17,467 nt of DNA, taken from positions 1-17,467 of the forward strand of contig JAYVOC010000118.1 of NCBI GenBank assembly GCA_043758125.1, in the 5' to 3' direction. Position 1 is the first letter of the stretch, and the number at the start of each line of letters is the position of its first letter. This DNA is from JANXSD01 sp043758125 (GTDB taxonomy: Bacteria; Bacteroidota; Bacteroidia; AKYH767-A; OLB10). The notes under the pieces are model-generated. The model was not told where the DNA came from. It saw nothing but the letters and a program-made list of their open reading frames with translations, and did no database searches. The position numbers were made by a program, and so were the translations under genes. This document shows, one piece after another, positions 1-8,417 of this stretch.

Positions 1-1103
1 ATTACAACCTAGTCAACTCTGATAAAAATCGTATTATCCCTTACCTTTTAGGAGGAATTGGCGCTGCATACTATCCAAAGAAATATGATATTGTTCCTGG
101 TCTTGACTTTTTTGCAATATTTGGCGGTGGTATACGTGTAAAAATTACTGATCGTATCAATCTGCATCTACAAGAAGCGTTTGCTTATGGTGATCATGAT
201 GAGCGTGATGGTGAAGTTCGATATAACAACGATGGTTTTTTAATGCATAGTGTTGGACTTACCTTCAGTTTCGCTGGTCAAAAAGATGAAGATAAAGATG
301 GCGTATCAGATAAGAATGACAAATGCCCTAATACACAAATGGGTGTTAAGGTTGATGATAAAGGTTGTCCACTTGATCGTGATGGAGATGGCATTGCAGA
401 TTATTTAGATGCGTGTCCTGATGTGAAAGGTACAGCGATGATGAAAGGATGTCCTGATAGAGATAATGACTTGGTAACCGATTCTCTTGATAAATGTCCT
501 GATGTTGCTGGATTAGTTGCATTAAAAGGTTGTCCTGATAGAGATGCGGATGGTATTGCTGATGCAGATGATAAATGTCCTGATGTTTTTGGAACAAAAG
601 AATTAAATGGATGCCCAGTTGTTGAATTAACAGACAGAGACAAAGATGGAATTCCTGATAAAGATGATAGATGCCCAGACACTTTTGGGATAGCGCTTAA
701 TTTCGGTTGCCCAGCAACACCTGTTGATAATGAAGTTGCGCCAGTTTCGTCAGCGTCTCCTGTAGCACAAGAAATTAAACAGAACATTCAATTTGAAACT
801 GGTAAAGATGTACTTACTGTTGGATCAAAAAACATACTAAATAATGTTGCAAAATTGATGATCGCACATAGCGAATACAAATTGAACATTGACGGTCACA
901 CTGATAATGTTGGATCTCCAGAAAAGAATATGACATTATCACAATCACGTGCTGAAATAGTAAAAAATTATCTCACAACTAAATCAGTTGATGGATCAAA
1001 ATTAACAACTACAGGATTCGGACAAACGAAACCTATTGCTGACAATAAAACTGCTGAAGGAAGAGCGAAAAATCGTCGTGTTGAATTTAGAATTCAGAAA
1101 TAG
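1..1103 (+). CDS. OmpA-family outer-membrane protein with TSP3 repeats (5' end missing)
   Basis: The reading frame is already open at base 3, so the true start lies upstream of the window; the ATG at 243 is internal. The first ~90 visible residues look like the end of an outer-membrane beta-barrel (alternating aromatic/polar strands, ending GLTFSF). Bases ~285-715 encode five calcium-binding thrombospondin type 3 repeats of the form DxDxDGxxDxxDxCPD, with paired cysteines. Bases ~780-1100 encode a C-terminal OmpA peptidoglycan-binding domain, with the NIDGHTDNVGS loop, the SQSRAEIVKNYL helix and a C-terminal GRAKNRRVEF. Family knowledge: such proteins sit in the outer membrane and anchor it to peptidoglycan. 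The next gene, on the same strand, starts 48 bp downstream. The domain calls are firm; the specific role is unknown. Confidence 0.93.
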   Translation, partial: YNLVNSDKNRIIPYLLGGIGAAYYPKKYDIVPGLDFFAIFGGGIRVKITDRINLHLQEAFAYGDHDERDGEVRYNNDGFLMHSVGLTFSFAGQKDEDKDGVSDKNDKCPNTQMGVKVDDKGCPLDRDGDGIADYLDACPDVKGTAMMKGCPDRDNDLVTDSLDKCPDVAGLVALKGCPDRDADGIADADDKCPDVFGTKELNGCPVVELTDRDKDGIPDKDDRCPDTFGIALNFGCPATPVDNEVAPVSSASPVAQEIKQNIQFETGKDVLTVGSKNILNNVAKLMIAHSEYKLNIDGHTDNVGSPEKNMTLSQSRAEIVKNYLTTKSVDGSKLTTTGFGQTKPIADNKTAEGRAKNRRVEFRIQK

Positions 1104-1151
1104 ATTGTAACTAATTAAAATTAACAATTTCTGTTTTAAAAAAAAATTATA

Positions 1152-3200
1152 ATGAAGAAAATAATAATCTTACTATTCTTTTTTGCTTCCACGCATTCAA
1201 ATGCACAAAAGCTTACTCCGGAATTATTATGGAAATTAGGACGCGTTTCTGATCCAAAGATTTCGGTAGATGGTAAAACTGTTCTTTACAATGTTCGCAC
1301 TTATGATGTTGCTGAGAACAAAGGACAATCGGATATTTATTCTATTTCAACAATAAGTGGAGATGCAATAAATATTACTAAAAGTAAAGATGATGAGAGT
1401 GCTGCACGTTGGAGACCTGATGGCAAGAAGATTGGTTTTCTTGCTAATGATAAGGATGGTGTAACACAACTTTGGGAGATGAATGCGGATGGAACGCAAA
1501 GAGCACAAGTAAGTTCTTTCACCTCTGACATTAGCAACTTCCAATATTCTCCAATTGGTAATATGATTTGGTTTACTTCTGATGTTAAAGTTGATAAGAC
1601 AACGCAAGATCTTTATCCAGACTTACCAAAAGCTACTGGAAGAATCTATGATGATTTAATGTATCGTCACTGGACAAGTTGGGAAGATGGTGCGTATAGT
1701 CACGTTCAAATTGTGGGTTATGATAATGGTAAAATTGTTGGACAGTCAATCGATCTTCAACCTAATGAACGTTATGATACACCATTGCAACCAAATGGTG
1801 GTGATGAGCAAATCACTTGGAGTCCTGATGGAAAATTTGTTGCATATACTTGTAAAAAACTTTTCGGAAAAGCGTATGCAGTGAGTACAAACTCAGATGT
1901 ATATTTATATGACATCGCAAATAAAAAAACTACAAATATTTCTGAAGGGATTTTAGGTTACGATGTTAATCCTCGTTTTTCTCCTGATGGAACAAAGTTG
2001 CAATGGTTAAGTATGGCAACTGCCATTTATGAAGCTGATCGAAATCGTATCATGCAGTTAGATTTCAAAACAAATCAAAAAGTTGAACTGACAAAAGGTT
2101 TTGATTATTCGGTTGAGAATGCAGAATGGAGTGCAGATGGTAAAATGATTTATTTCATTTGTGGAATTAATGCTACCGATCAATTATGGTCGCTTGATTT
2201 AGATCCAAAAAACTCGAAACCAATTCATCAAATAACAAATGATATTGGTGATCATCAAGCATTCACTTTTGCAACAGTTGGTAAAACAACAACCATGATT
2301 ACTGCGATGATGTCGATAAGTATGCCTACAGAATTATTTAAAATAAATCTAAAAGATGGTACTTCGTCGCAATTAACATTTACGAATAAAGATTTACTTG
2401 CTCCTATTAAAATGGGTAAAGTAGTGAAGCGAATGGTAACTGCTACTGATGGAAAACAAATTCTTACGTGGGTTATTTATCCTCCTGATTTTGATCCAGC
2501 AAAAAAATATCCTACACTTTTATATTGTCAAGGGGGACCACAAAGCACGGTAAGTCAATTTTTTTCTTACCGATGGAACTTTCAATTGATGGCTGCGAAT
2601 GGATATATTATTGTTGCACCTAACCGTAGAGGATTGCCTTCTTTTGGAACCGAATGGAATCAAGAAATTTCTGGAGATTGGGGTGGTCAATGTATGAAGG
2701 ATTACCTTTCTGCAATTGATGATGCAAGTAAAGAGCCTTATGTAAATAAAGATCGTTTAGGAGCTGTAGGAGCTAGTTTTGGTGGCTACTCCGTATATTG
2801 GCTTGCAGGTCATCATGAAAAACGTTTTAAAACATTCATTGCGCATTGCGGAGTGTTTGATTTAAAAAGCATGTACGGAACAACGGAAGAAACATGGTTT
2901 CCAGATTATGATTTAGGTGGTCCCTATTGGCAATCGCCAACTCCAAAAAGTTATGAGAAATTTTCTCCTATCGACTTTGTAAAAAATTGGGACACTCCGA
3001 TTTTAGTTATTCATAATGAAAAGGATTTTCGTGTTCCATTAGGACAAGGAATGGAAGCATTTGCTGCTGCACGTTTACAAGATATTCCTGCGCGTTTCTT
3101 CTGCTTCCCTGACGAAGGACATTGGGTTCAGAAGCCACAGAATAGTATTCTTTGGCAACGTGTTTATTTTGATTGGCTAGATAAATATCTCAAAAAATAA
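1152..3200 (+). CDS. Secreted S9-family peptidase (dipeptidyl peptidase 5-like)
   Basis: This 682-residue serine peptidase is predicted to be exported: residues 1-18 form a signal peptide (MKK, hydrophobic core, SNA|Q). Residues ~30-410 are a beta-propeller built of PD40-type blades with repeated W/F-SPDGK motifs. The C-terminal alpha/beta hydrolase (from ~residue 450) carries the triad Ser542 (GASFGGYS), Asp625 (NEKDFRVP) and His657 (DEGHWV). Its length and triad spacing closely match the DPP5 type as I recall it from Porphyromonas gingivalis, an enzyme that releases dipeptides from oligopeptides in the periplasm. An acylaminoacyl peptidase-like specificity cannot be excluded from sequence. 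The start is chosen at the ATG directly before the signal peptide. The stop at 3198-3200 abuts the left palindrome half at 3201. Confidence 0.93.
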   Translation: MKKIIILLFFFASTHSNAQKLTPELLWKLGRVSDPKISVDGKTVLYNVRTYDVAENKGQSDIYSISTISGDAINITKSKDDESAARWRPDGKKIGFLANDKDGVTQLWEMNADGTQRAQVSSFTSDISNFQYSPIGNMIWFTSDVKVDKTTQDLYPDLPKATGRIYDDLMYRHWTSWEDGAYSHVQIVGYDNGKIVGQSIDLQPNERYDTPLQPNGGDEQITWSPDGKFVAYTCKKLFGKAYAVSTNSDVYLYDIANKKTTNISEGILGYDVNPRFSPDGTKLQWLSMATAIYEADRNRIMQLDFKTNQKVELTKGFDYSVENAEWSADGKMIYFICGINATDQLWSLDLDPKNSKPIHQITNDIGDHQAFTFATVGKTTTMITAMMSISMPTELFKINLKDGTSSQLTFTNKDLLAPIKMGKVVKRMVTATDGKQILTWVIYPPDFDPAKKYPTLLYCQGGPQSTVSQFFSYRWNFQLMAANGYIIVAPNRRGLPSFGTEWNQEISGDWGGQCMKDYLSAIDDASKEPYVNKDRLGAVGASFGGYSVYWLAGHHEKRFKTFIAHCGVFDLKSMYGTTEETWFPDYDLGGPYWQSPTPKSYEKFSPIDFVKNWDTPILVIHNEKDFRVPLGQGMEAFAAARLQDIPARFFCFPDEGHWVQKPQNSILWQRVYFDWLDKYLKK

Positions 3201-3221
3201 ATTTCAAAAAAATCCCTTAAC
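3201..3221. repeat. Left half of a split palindrome/terminator
   Basis: It starts at the first base after the S9 peptidase stop codon and reads ATTTC, seven A, TCCCTTAAC. Its reverse complement recurs at 12576-12598, with nine T instead of seven as the only difference. Alone it cannot fold into a hairpin. Joined to the right half through the shared TTAA, it gives A7-TCCC-TTAA-GGGA-T9, the shape of a bidirectional intrinsic terminator. Confidence 0.75.
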
Positions 3222-3461
3222 GAATTGTAACCTGCTATTCTGCAATCTGACCGAATTTGTGTTCCCCAATGTTATGCAGTAAAGGTTGTTCGAAGTCATT
3301 TACTTTCATGGATGCTTCGGTGTGAGTTAGCAAAATATTTGTTGTGCGCTAGGGAAAAAATTACAAAAAAATTCTCCCACAAAAAACTTATAAGCCATTC
3401 ATTATTCGCACGTTTATTTATTTTTCGAAACAAAAAACCTTACGCTTAAAAAAAATAAAAC

Positions 3462-3488
3462 GAGTGCAATCGCCAATGCTTTAATTCC
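3462..3488 (+). repeat. Direct repeat, copy 1
   Basis: Core GAGTG, then TCGCCAATGCT and a TATTCC-like end. It matches copy 2 at 3540-3565 apart from three bases after GAGTG and a small difference before ATTCC. An A-rich tract with a TAAAA/TGAAA motif precedes both copies, so the repeated unit extends upstream. Spacing between copies is 78 bp. Confidence 0.7.
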
Positions 3489-3495
3489 TTAGTTT

Positions 3496-3539
3496 TTTCA
3501 TTTTTTTGCACCCCACGAACCCACTCCAAAAAAATGAAA
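3496..3539. repeat. Perfect 13-bp inverted repeat (hairpin)
   Basis: TTTCATTTTTTTG at 3496-3508 is exactly complementary to CAAAAAAATGAAA at 3527-3539, with an 18-nt C-rich loop. It lies between the two direct repeats. As RNA it is a weak AT stem, so it may be a terminator-like or protein-binding element; its function is unknown. Confidence 0.6.
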
Positions 3540-3565
3540 GAGTGTTTTCGCCAATGCTCTATTCC
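3540..3565 (+). repeat. Direct repeat, copy 2
   Basis: Second copy of the GAGTG...TCGCCAATGCT...ATTCC repeat. It begins directly after the right arm of the 13-bp inverted repeat (3527-3539) and ends 45 bp before the GTG start of the first island gene. Confidence 0.7.
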
Positions 3566-3597
3566 GCTTCATAGCCAATTTTATCTCTTAATTTACT

Positions 3598-3605
3598 TAC
3601 ATTTG
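3598..3605 (+). promoter_or_regulatory. Possible Bacteroidota -7 box (TACATTTG)
   Basis: It matches the Bacteroidota sigma-ABfr consensus TAnnTTTG. I see no clear -33 TTTG element at the expected distance. The box ends only 5 bp before the GTG start at 3611, which would make the transcript nearly leaderless. It may be chance in AT-rich DNA. Confidence 0.25.
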
Positions 3606-3610
3606 TTCTC

Positions 3611-3931
3611 GTGAAAATCAGAAATTACATAGCAGCCCTTCTATCAGTGTATATGCTTGCACTGATGCTTATGCCATGTAACGACACTTGCAGCACACTT
3701 CACCACGAAACACCCACAAACATTCAGGCATCACAAGACCACCACAAAGCCGACAACGACATTTGCAGTCCGTTTTGTTTTTGCATTTGTTGTGCAACTG
3801 CAATGACAATTCATAATTTTCCTATTTACGGTTTCATGCCGCATTTACCAGTTCAGGATTTTTCAATTCTTGAACAATCGTTTCTCTCAAAGGAACAATC
3901 AGCAATTTGGCAACCGCCAAAAATCAGTTAA
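3611..3931 (+). CDS. Small Cys/His-rich exported protein (DUF6660-like)
   Basis: This 106-residue protein starts at GTG (3611). The GTG gives a complete N-terminal hydrophobic segment (MKIRNYIAALLSVYMLALMLMPCND); the next in-frame ATG at 3653 would cut it in half. After the segment come CNDTC, a His-rich stretch (HHET, DHHKAD) and a dense cysteine cluster, CSPFCFCICC. Small Bacteroidota proteins of this build (DUF6660, from memory) often precede CusA/CzcA efflux operons. The Cys/His content suggests periplasmic metal binding or delivery, but that is inference. The last residue before the cluster's first Cys is not a good lipobox. Its final codons form one arm of the RNA structure at 3921-4023. 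Confidence 0.8.
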   Translation: MKIRNYIAALLSVYMLALMLMPCNDTCSTLHHETPTNIQASQDHHKADNDICSPFCFCICCATAMTIHNFPIYGFMPHLPVQDFSILEQSFLSKEQSAIWQPPKIS

Positions 3932-4023
3932 TAAATTTATGATGTTCCGCAAAAAGCGGAACAAAACAAAATGCTAACGGTGCTAATGCACCGCCAGTCA
4001 TCATTCATTTATTAAACTGATTT
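3921..4023 (+). ncRNA. Predicted three-way-junction RNA between the small gene and the RND fusion
   Basis: A closing stem pairs 3921-3936 with 4007-4023, 16 bp with one bulged base, extended inward by ATGA (3939-3942) with TCAT (4001-4004). Inside are two perfect hairpins: TGTTCCGC-AAAAA-GCGGAACA (3943-3963) and CGGTGC-TAAT-GCACCG (3978-3993). The left arm includes the stop codon of the preceding gene, and the right arm ends 5 nt before the ATG of the RND fusion. No T-tract follows either hairpin, so this is not an ordinary terminator. It may set relative expression or gate translation of the downstream gene. I see the pairing; the function is inference. Confidence 0.55.
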
Positions 4024-4028
4024 ATAAA

Positions 4029-7000
4029 ATGCTCAATAAAATAATAGCGTTCTCTATAAAGAACAAACTCATCATCGGGCTTTTCATTTTAGCCCTTATT
4101 GGTTACGGCAGTTACCAAATCACAAAATTGCCGATTGATGCAGTGCCCGACATCACCGATAATCAAGTGCAGGTAATCACTTCTGCACCTTCATTAGGTG
4201 CTCCAGATGTAGAACGTCTCATTACTTTTCCCATTGAACAAGCTAACAGCAACATTCCCGGACTAAAAGAAATCAGAAGTTTCTCACGGTTTGGTTTGTC
4301 GTTAATCACCATTGTGTTTGATGATGATGTTGATATTTATTGGGCAAGACAACAAGTTTCGGAAAGACTAAAACAAGCACAGGAACAAATTCCGAAAGGA
4401 CTTGGCTCACCAGAGTTAGCCCCTGTTACAACGGGCTTGGGAGAAATTTATCAATATGTGGTTCGTGCAAAACACGGCTACGAAACCAAGTATGACGAAA
4501 CAGAATTACGAACAATTCAAGATTGGATTGTTCGCAGACAATTACTCGGTGTGAAAGGTGTTGCCGATGTAAGTGGCTTTGGTGGCAAGTTGAAACAATA
4601 TGAAATTGCTGTTGATGCCAACAAATTAAAATCGTTCAACATCACAATTAGCGATGTGTTCACAGCTTTGGAAAACAACAATGAAAATACAGGCGGTGCT
4701 TACATTGAAAAAAAATCAACAGTACTTTACATAAGAAGTGAAGGTTTGATTGGAAACATTGACGATATAAAAAGTATTGTGGTGAAAAACACAAGTAACG
4801 GAACACCGCTATTGATAAACGATGTAGCCGATGTGAGAATTGGAAATGCCATTCGATACGGAGGCATGACTTACAATGACGAAGGCGAAGTTGTAGGCGC
4901 AGTGGTGATGATGCTGAAAGGAGAAAACAGCAGTGCTGTAATAAAAAATGTAAAAGAACGCATTGCACAAATTGAAAAAACTTTACCCGAAGGTGTAGTG
5001 ATTGAACCCTACTTGGACAGAACAAAAATGGTGAACAGTGCTATCGGAACAGTTTCAAAAAACTTAATGGAAGGTGCATTAATTGTAATTTTTGTTTTGG
5101 TTTTATTCTTAGGAAATTTCAGAGCTGGAATTTTAGTGGCATCCGTAATTCCTTTATCAATGTTGTTTGCGGTAATTATGATGAACATTTTTAAAGTTAG
5201 CGGAAATCTCATGAGTTTAGGAGCATTGGATTTCGGTTTAATTGTGGATGGTGCAGTAATTATTGTAGAAGCAGTGATGCACAAACTGCATAGCGGAAAA
5301 AAATTAGAAAGTGTTGCAAGTGTTACGCAAACCGAAATGGATGAATCGGTAAAATCATCAGCAAGCCGAATGATGAACAGTGCAGTGTTCGGGCAAATAA
5401 TTATTCTAATTGTTTACCTACCAATTTTTACATTGGAAGGAATTGAAGGAAAAATGTTTAAACCGATGGCACAAACAGTTGCTTTCGCATTGTTGGGTGC
5501 ATTCATTCTTTCACTCACATATATTCCAATGATGAGTGCAGTATTTCTCAGAAAAAATATTTCTCACAGGAAAAATTTCTCTGACCGTATGATGGATTTC
5601 TTCACTCACTTTCAACAGAAGTTTCTTTTCAAAGTTTTGAATTTCCCGAAATCAGTAATCGCAATTTCTGTTGCATTATTCCTGATTGCAATTTTTACAT
5701 TCTCAAAAATGGGTGGAGAATTTATTCCCGAATTACCCGAAGGAGATTATGCTGTAGAAACAAGAGTGCTAACAGGAAGTAACATTATCACTACTGCCGA
5801 TGCTTGTATGAAAGCAGCACACATTTTAAAAAAGAAATTTCCCGAAGTAGAAAAAGTTATTGGCAAAATTGGAAGCGGTGAAATTCCAACCGACCCAATG
5901 CCGATGGAAGCAGCCGACTTAATTATTGTTTTGAAAGATAAAAGTGAATGGACTTCTGCAAAATCGTGGGATGAAATGTCAGAAAAAATGACGGAAGCAT
6001 TGCAGGATGTTCCAGGAGTTACTTATAGTTTTCAATTTCCAGTTGCTATGCGTTTTAATGAATTGATGACAGGTGCGAAGCAAGATGTAGTGTGTAAAAT
6101 TTTTGGAGAAAATTTAGATACACTTTCAAAATATTCAAAACTGCTGGGTGATGTGGCTGGAAAAATTGGCGGTGCAGAAGCAGTGTATGTAGAGCCAATT
6201 GATGGTTTGCCTCAACTCATAATACATTACAAACGCAACATCATTGCACAGTATGGTTTAAATATTTCCGACATCAACAAAGTGGTGAACACTGCATTTG
6301 CAGGGCAAAGCAGCGGACAAGTTTTTGAAGATGAAAAGCGTTTTGATTTGGTGGTTCGTCTTGCAGGTGAAAACAGAAAAAATTTAGAAGATGTTCAAAA
6401 TCTTTTAATCCCAACACCGATGGGATCTCAAATTCCTTTGTATCAGGTTGCCGATGTTTCCATAGAAGAAAGTGTAAATCAAATTCAACGGGAAGATGCA
6501 AAACGAAGAATAATTGTCGGCTTTAATGTTAAAGGCAGAGATGTGCAAAGCATTGTAAAAGATTTGCAGCAGCAAATTGAAAAGAAAATAAAATTTCCAA
6601 GTGGTTACTATGTAACTTATGGCGGAGCATTTGAAAATTTAGAAGCAGCGAAAAAAAGATTGTCTATTGCAGTACCGCTTTCATTACTCCTAATTTTTCT
6701 ATTTCTCTATTTCGCTTTTGGTTCTGTAAAACAAGGACTGCTTATTTATTCAGCCATTCCGCTTTCTTCCATTGGTGGAATTTTATTTTTGTTTATGAGA
6801 GGAATGCCTTTCAGCATCAGTGCAGGCATTGGTTTCATTGCCTTGTTTGGTGTAGCCGTGCTGAATGGAATAGTGTTGATTGCAGAATTCAACCGAATAA
6901 AAGCAGAAGGAGAAACCAACACAAAACAAATTGTTTTACAGGGAACAAAACACCGATTGCGACCAGTGCTAATGACTGCCTTTGTAGCATCACTTGGATT

Positions 7001-8408
7001 TTTACCAATGGCATTAAGCAACGGTGCAGGTGCAGAAGTGCAAAGACCTTTAGCAACCGTTGTAATCGGTGGACTACTAATTGCAACATTCTTAACTCTT
7101 TTTGTTTTACCTGTTCTCTACATTTTGTTTGACAAAATCGGAAACAAAAATTCAGCCAACGGAAATTCAAAAGTGATTGCAACAATTTTATTGCTCACAA
7201 TATTTTCTTTCCAAAATGCAAATGCACAACCTGTCCCGACAAGTCGGGAAACAACAATCAATTTGCAAAGTGCGATTGATACAGCATTGAAAAATAATTT
7301 GTCGGTAAAGAATGAAAAGCTGAATTCAGAATATCAGAAGAAACTAAAAGCCGCAGCCGTTGACATTCCGCAAACAAACCTTACAGGCGAATACGGACAA
7401 ATCAATTCGCTTTACAACGACACCAAATTTGGAATTTCGCAATCAATACAGTTTCCAACTGTTTATGCAAAACAAAAATCGCTGCAAAACGAAACTTACA
7501 AAAGCAGTGTGTTGAACATTGCAGTAAAAGAAGCTGAACTAAAAAAACAAGTCAGTGAAAATTTCTACTTGCTAATTTATTTAGGTGAGAAGAAAAATAT
7601 CTTGTTGCAGAACGATAGTGTGTATGCTTCGTTTTTAGAAAAAGCAAACTTGCGTTTCGCAAAAGGCGAAAGCAACATCTTAGAAAAAGCAACAGCCGAG
7701 ACACAACGGGGACAAATTTCCATTCAGTTAAATCAACTGAAAAATGATTTAGAAGTTCTGCAATTGCAATTTCAGTTGTTGCTAAATACGCAAACTGTTT
7801 ATTTACCACAAGCAGACAACCCGAAAATGATTTTCACTGCTTTGCTTGATACTTCTGCAATCAGCAACCATCCGCAACTAAAAGTTTTGCAACAACAAAA
7901 AACAATTTCGTTAGTTAATACCAAATTGGAAAAATCAAAGTTGTTACCCAACCTAAATTTAGGTTACAGTAATCAAAGTATTACGGGTAATGGTAATGAC
8001 AATAATTTTTATTTGTCTTCATATCGTTTTCAATCCGTTCAGTTTGGTGTGGGTCTGCCATTGTTTTTTGCTTCGCAAAAAGCAAAAATAAATTCAGCAC
8101 AAATGCTTCAACTCATTTCCGAAAACAATTATCAAATCGGTTTGCAAAACTTAAAAACAGAATACCAAACGGCTTACAAAAATTATCAAACACAAAGCGA
8201 AACGGTAAAATATTTTGAACAAACGGCTTTGCAAAATGCAAGCACCATTACAACAGCTGCCAACCAACAATTCGGCAACGGAGAAATAAATTATTTGGAA
8301 TGGACAATGCTAATCAACAACGCAGTTGCCATTCAAAGCAATTACACGGATGCGGTAAAAGAACTCAATCAAACAATCATTCAACTCAATTACTTAACTT
8401 CAAACTAA
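4029..8408 (+). CDS. czcA: CzcA/CusA-type heavy-metal RND pump fused to a TolC-like outer-membrane channel
   Basis: The protein has 1459 residues, against ~1040 for a plain RND pump. Residues 1-1038 are the inner-membrane proton/metal antiporter: TM1 near 12-30, TM2-6 about 340-490, TM7 about 539-563, TM8-12 about 878-1038. The HME-RND proton-relay motif DFGLIVDG is present, with Asp401, Asp407 and Glu414. RFNELMTG resembles CzcA-type (Zn/Co/Cd) rather than CusA pumps. Residues ~1048-1066 form a hydrophobic stretch ending NANA|Q, just like a signal peptide. Residues ~1077-1459 are an outer-membrane efflux protein (OEP) domain with two long coiled-coil-like halves. Such fusions are known in Bacteroidota. 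The adaptor gene follows after 9 bp, completing the tripartite system. Confidence 0.93.
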   Translation: MLNKIIAFSIKNKLIIGLFILALIGYGSYQITKLPIDAVPDITDNQVQVITSAPSLGAPDVERLITFPIEQANSNIPGLKEIRSFSRFGLSLITIVFDDDVDIYWARQQVSERLKQAQEQIPKGLGSPELAPVTTGLGEIYQYVVRAKHGYETKYDETELRTIQDWIVRRQLLGVKGVADVSGFGGKLKQYEIAVDANKLKSFNITISDVFTALENNNENTGGAYIEKKSTVLYIRSEGLIGNIDDIKSIVVKNTSNGTPLLINDVADVRIGNAIRYGGMTYNDEGEVVGAVVMMLKGENSSAVIKNVKERIAQIEKTLPEGVVIEPYLDRTKMVNSAIGTVSKNLMEGALIVIFVLVLFLGNFRAGILVASVIPLSMLFAVIMMNIFKVSGNLMSLGALDFGLIVDGAVIIVEAVMHKLHSGKKLESVASVTQTEMDESVKSSASRMMNSAVFGQIIILIVYLPIFTLEGIEGKMFKPMAQTVAFALLGAFILSLTYIPMMSAVFLRKNISHRKNFSDRMMDFFTHFQQKFLFKVLNFPKSVIAISVALFLIAIFTFSKMGGEFIPELPEGDYAVETRVLTGSNIITTADACMKAAHILKKKFPEVEKVIGKIGSGEIPTDPMPMEAADLIIVLKDKSEWTSAKSWDEMSEKMTEALQDVPGVTYSFQFPVAMRFNELMTGAKQDVVCKIFGENLDTLSKYSKLLGDVAGKIGGAEAVYVEPIDGLPQLIIHYKRNIIAQYGLNISDINKVVNTAFAGQSSGQVFEDEKRFDLVVRLAGENRKNLEDVQNLLIPTPMGSQIPLYQVADVSIEESVNQIQREDAKRRIIVGFNVKGRDVQSIVKDLQQQIEKKIKFPSGYYVTYGGAFENLEAAKKRLSIAVPLSLLLIFLFLYFAFGSVKQGLLIYSAIPLSSIGGILFLFMRGMPFSISAGIGFIALFGVAVLNGIVLIAEFNRIKAEGETNTKQIVLQGTKHRLRPVLMTAFVASLGFLPMALSNGAGAEVQRPLATVVIGGLLIATFLTLFVLPVLYILFDKIGNKNSANGNSKVIATILLLTIFSFQNANAQPVPTSRETTINLQSAIDTALKNNLSVKNEKLNSEYQKKLKAAAVDIPQTNLTGEYGQINSLYNDTKFGISQSIQFPTVYAKQKSLQNETYKSSVLNIAVKEAELKKQVSENFYLLIYLGEKKNILLQNDSVYASFLEKANLRFAKGESNILEKATAETQRGQISIQLNQLKNDLEVLQLQFQLLLNTQTVYLPQADNPKMIFTALLDTSAISNHPQLKVLQQQKTISLVNTKLEKSKLLPNLNLGYSNQSITGNGNDNNFYLSSYRFQSVQFGVGLPLFFASQKAKINSAQMLQLISENNYQIGLQNLKTEYQTAYKNYQTQSETVKYFEQTALQNASTITTAANQQFGNGEINYLEWTMLINNAVAIQSNYTDAVKELNQTIIQLNYLTSN
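7234..7249. repeat. Perfect palindrome TCCCGAC-AA-GTCGGGA inside the fusion gene
   Basis: A 7-bp stem with a 2-nt centre, GC-rich in AT-rich DNA. It lies in frame directly after the predicted signal-peptidase site and encodes a short VPTSRE-like linker. It may be a small dispersed palindromic element that landed in a tolerant position. Confidence 0.6.
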
Positions 8409-8417
8409 ATTTCAATA

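Larger units (their letters stand above)
3222..3610. other. Long non-coding leader region of the metal cassette
   Basis: Nearly 390 bp without a credible gene. Its first third is more mixed in composition, and the rest is rich in A and T tracts. It holds a direct repeat (3462-3488 and 3540-3565), a perfect 13-bp inverted repeat between them, and a possible promoter -7 box next to the first gene. As the DNA upstream of the whole cassette it is the natural place for metal-responsive control, but I recognise no specific operator in it. Confidence 0.6.

Noticed and set aside
401..787. Antisense reading frames across the TSP3 region
   Set aside because: They mirror the repetitive Asp/Gly codons of the OmpA gene and show low-complexity Ser/Leu/Gly translation.
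243..1103. OmpA protein starting at the ATG at 243
   Set aside because: The frame is open to the window edge and upstream codons read as beta-barrel sequence, so 243 is internal.
3222..3360. Integron attC site suggested by GTTATGC and TTAAC/GTTAG-like words
   Set aside because: I could not find the paired complementary ends or the long imperfect hairpin that attC needs.
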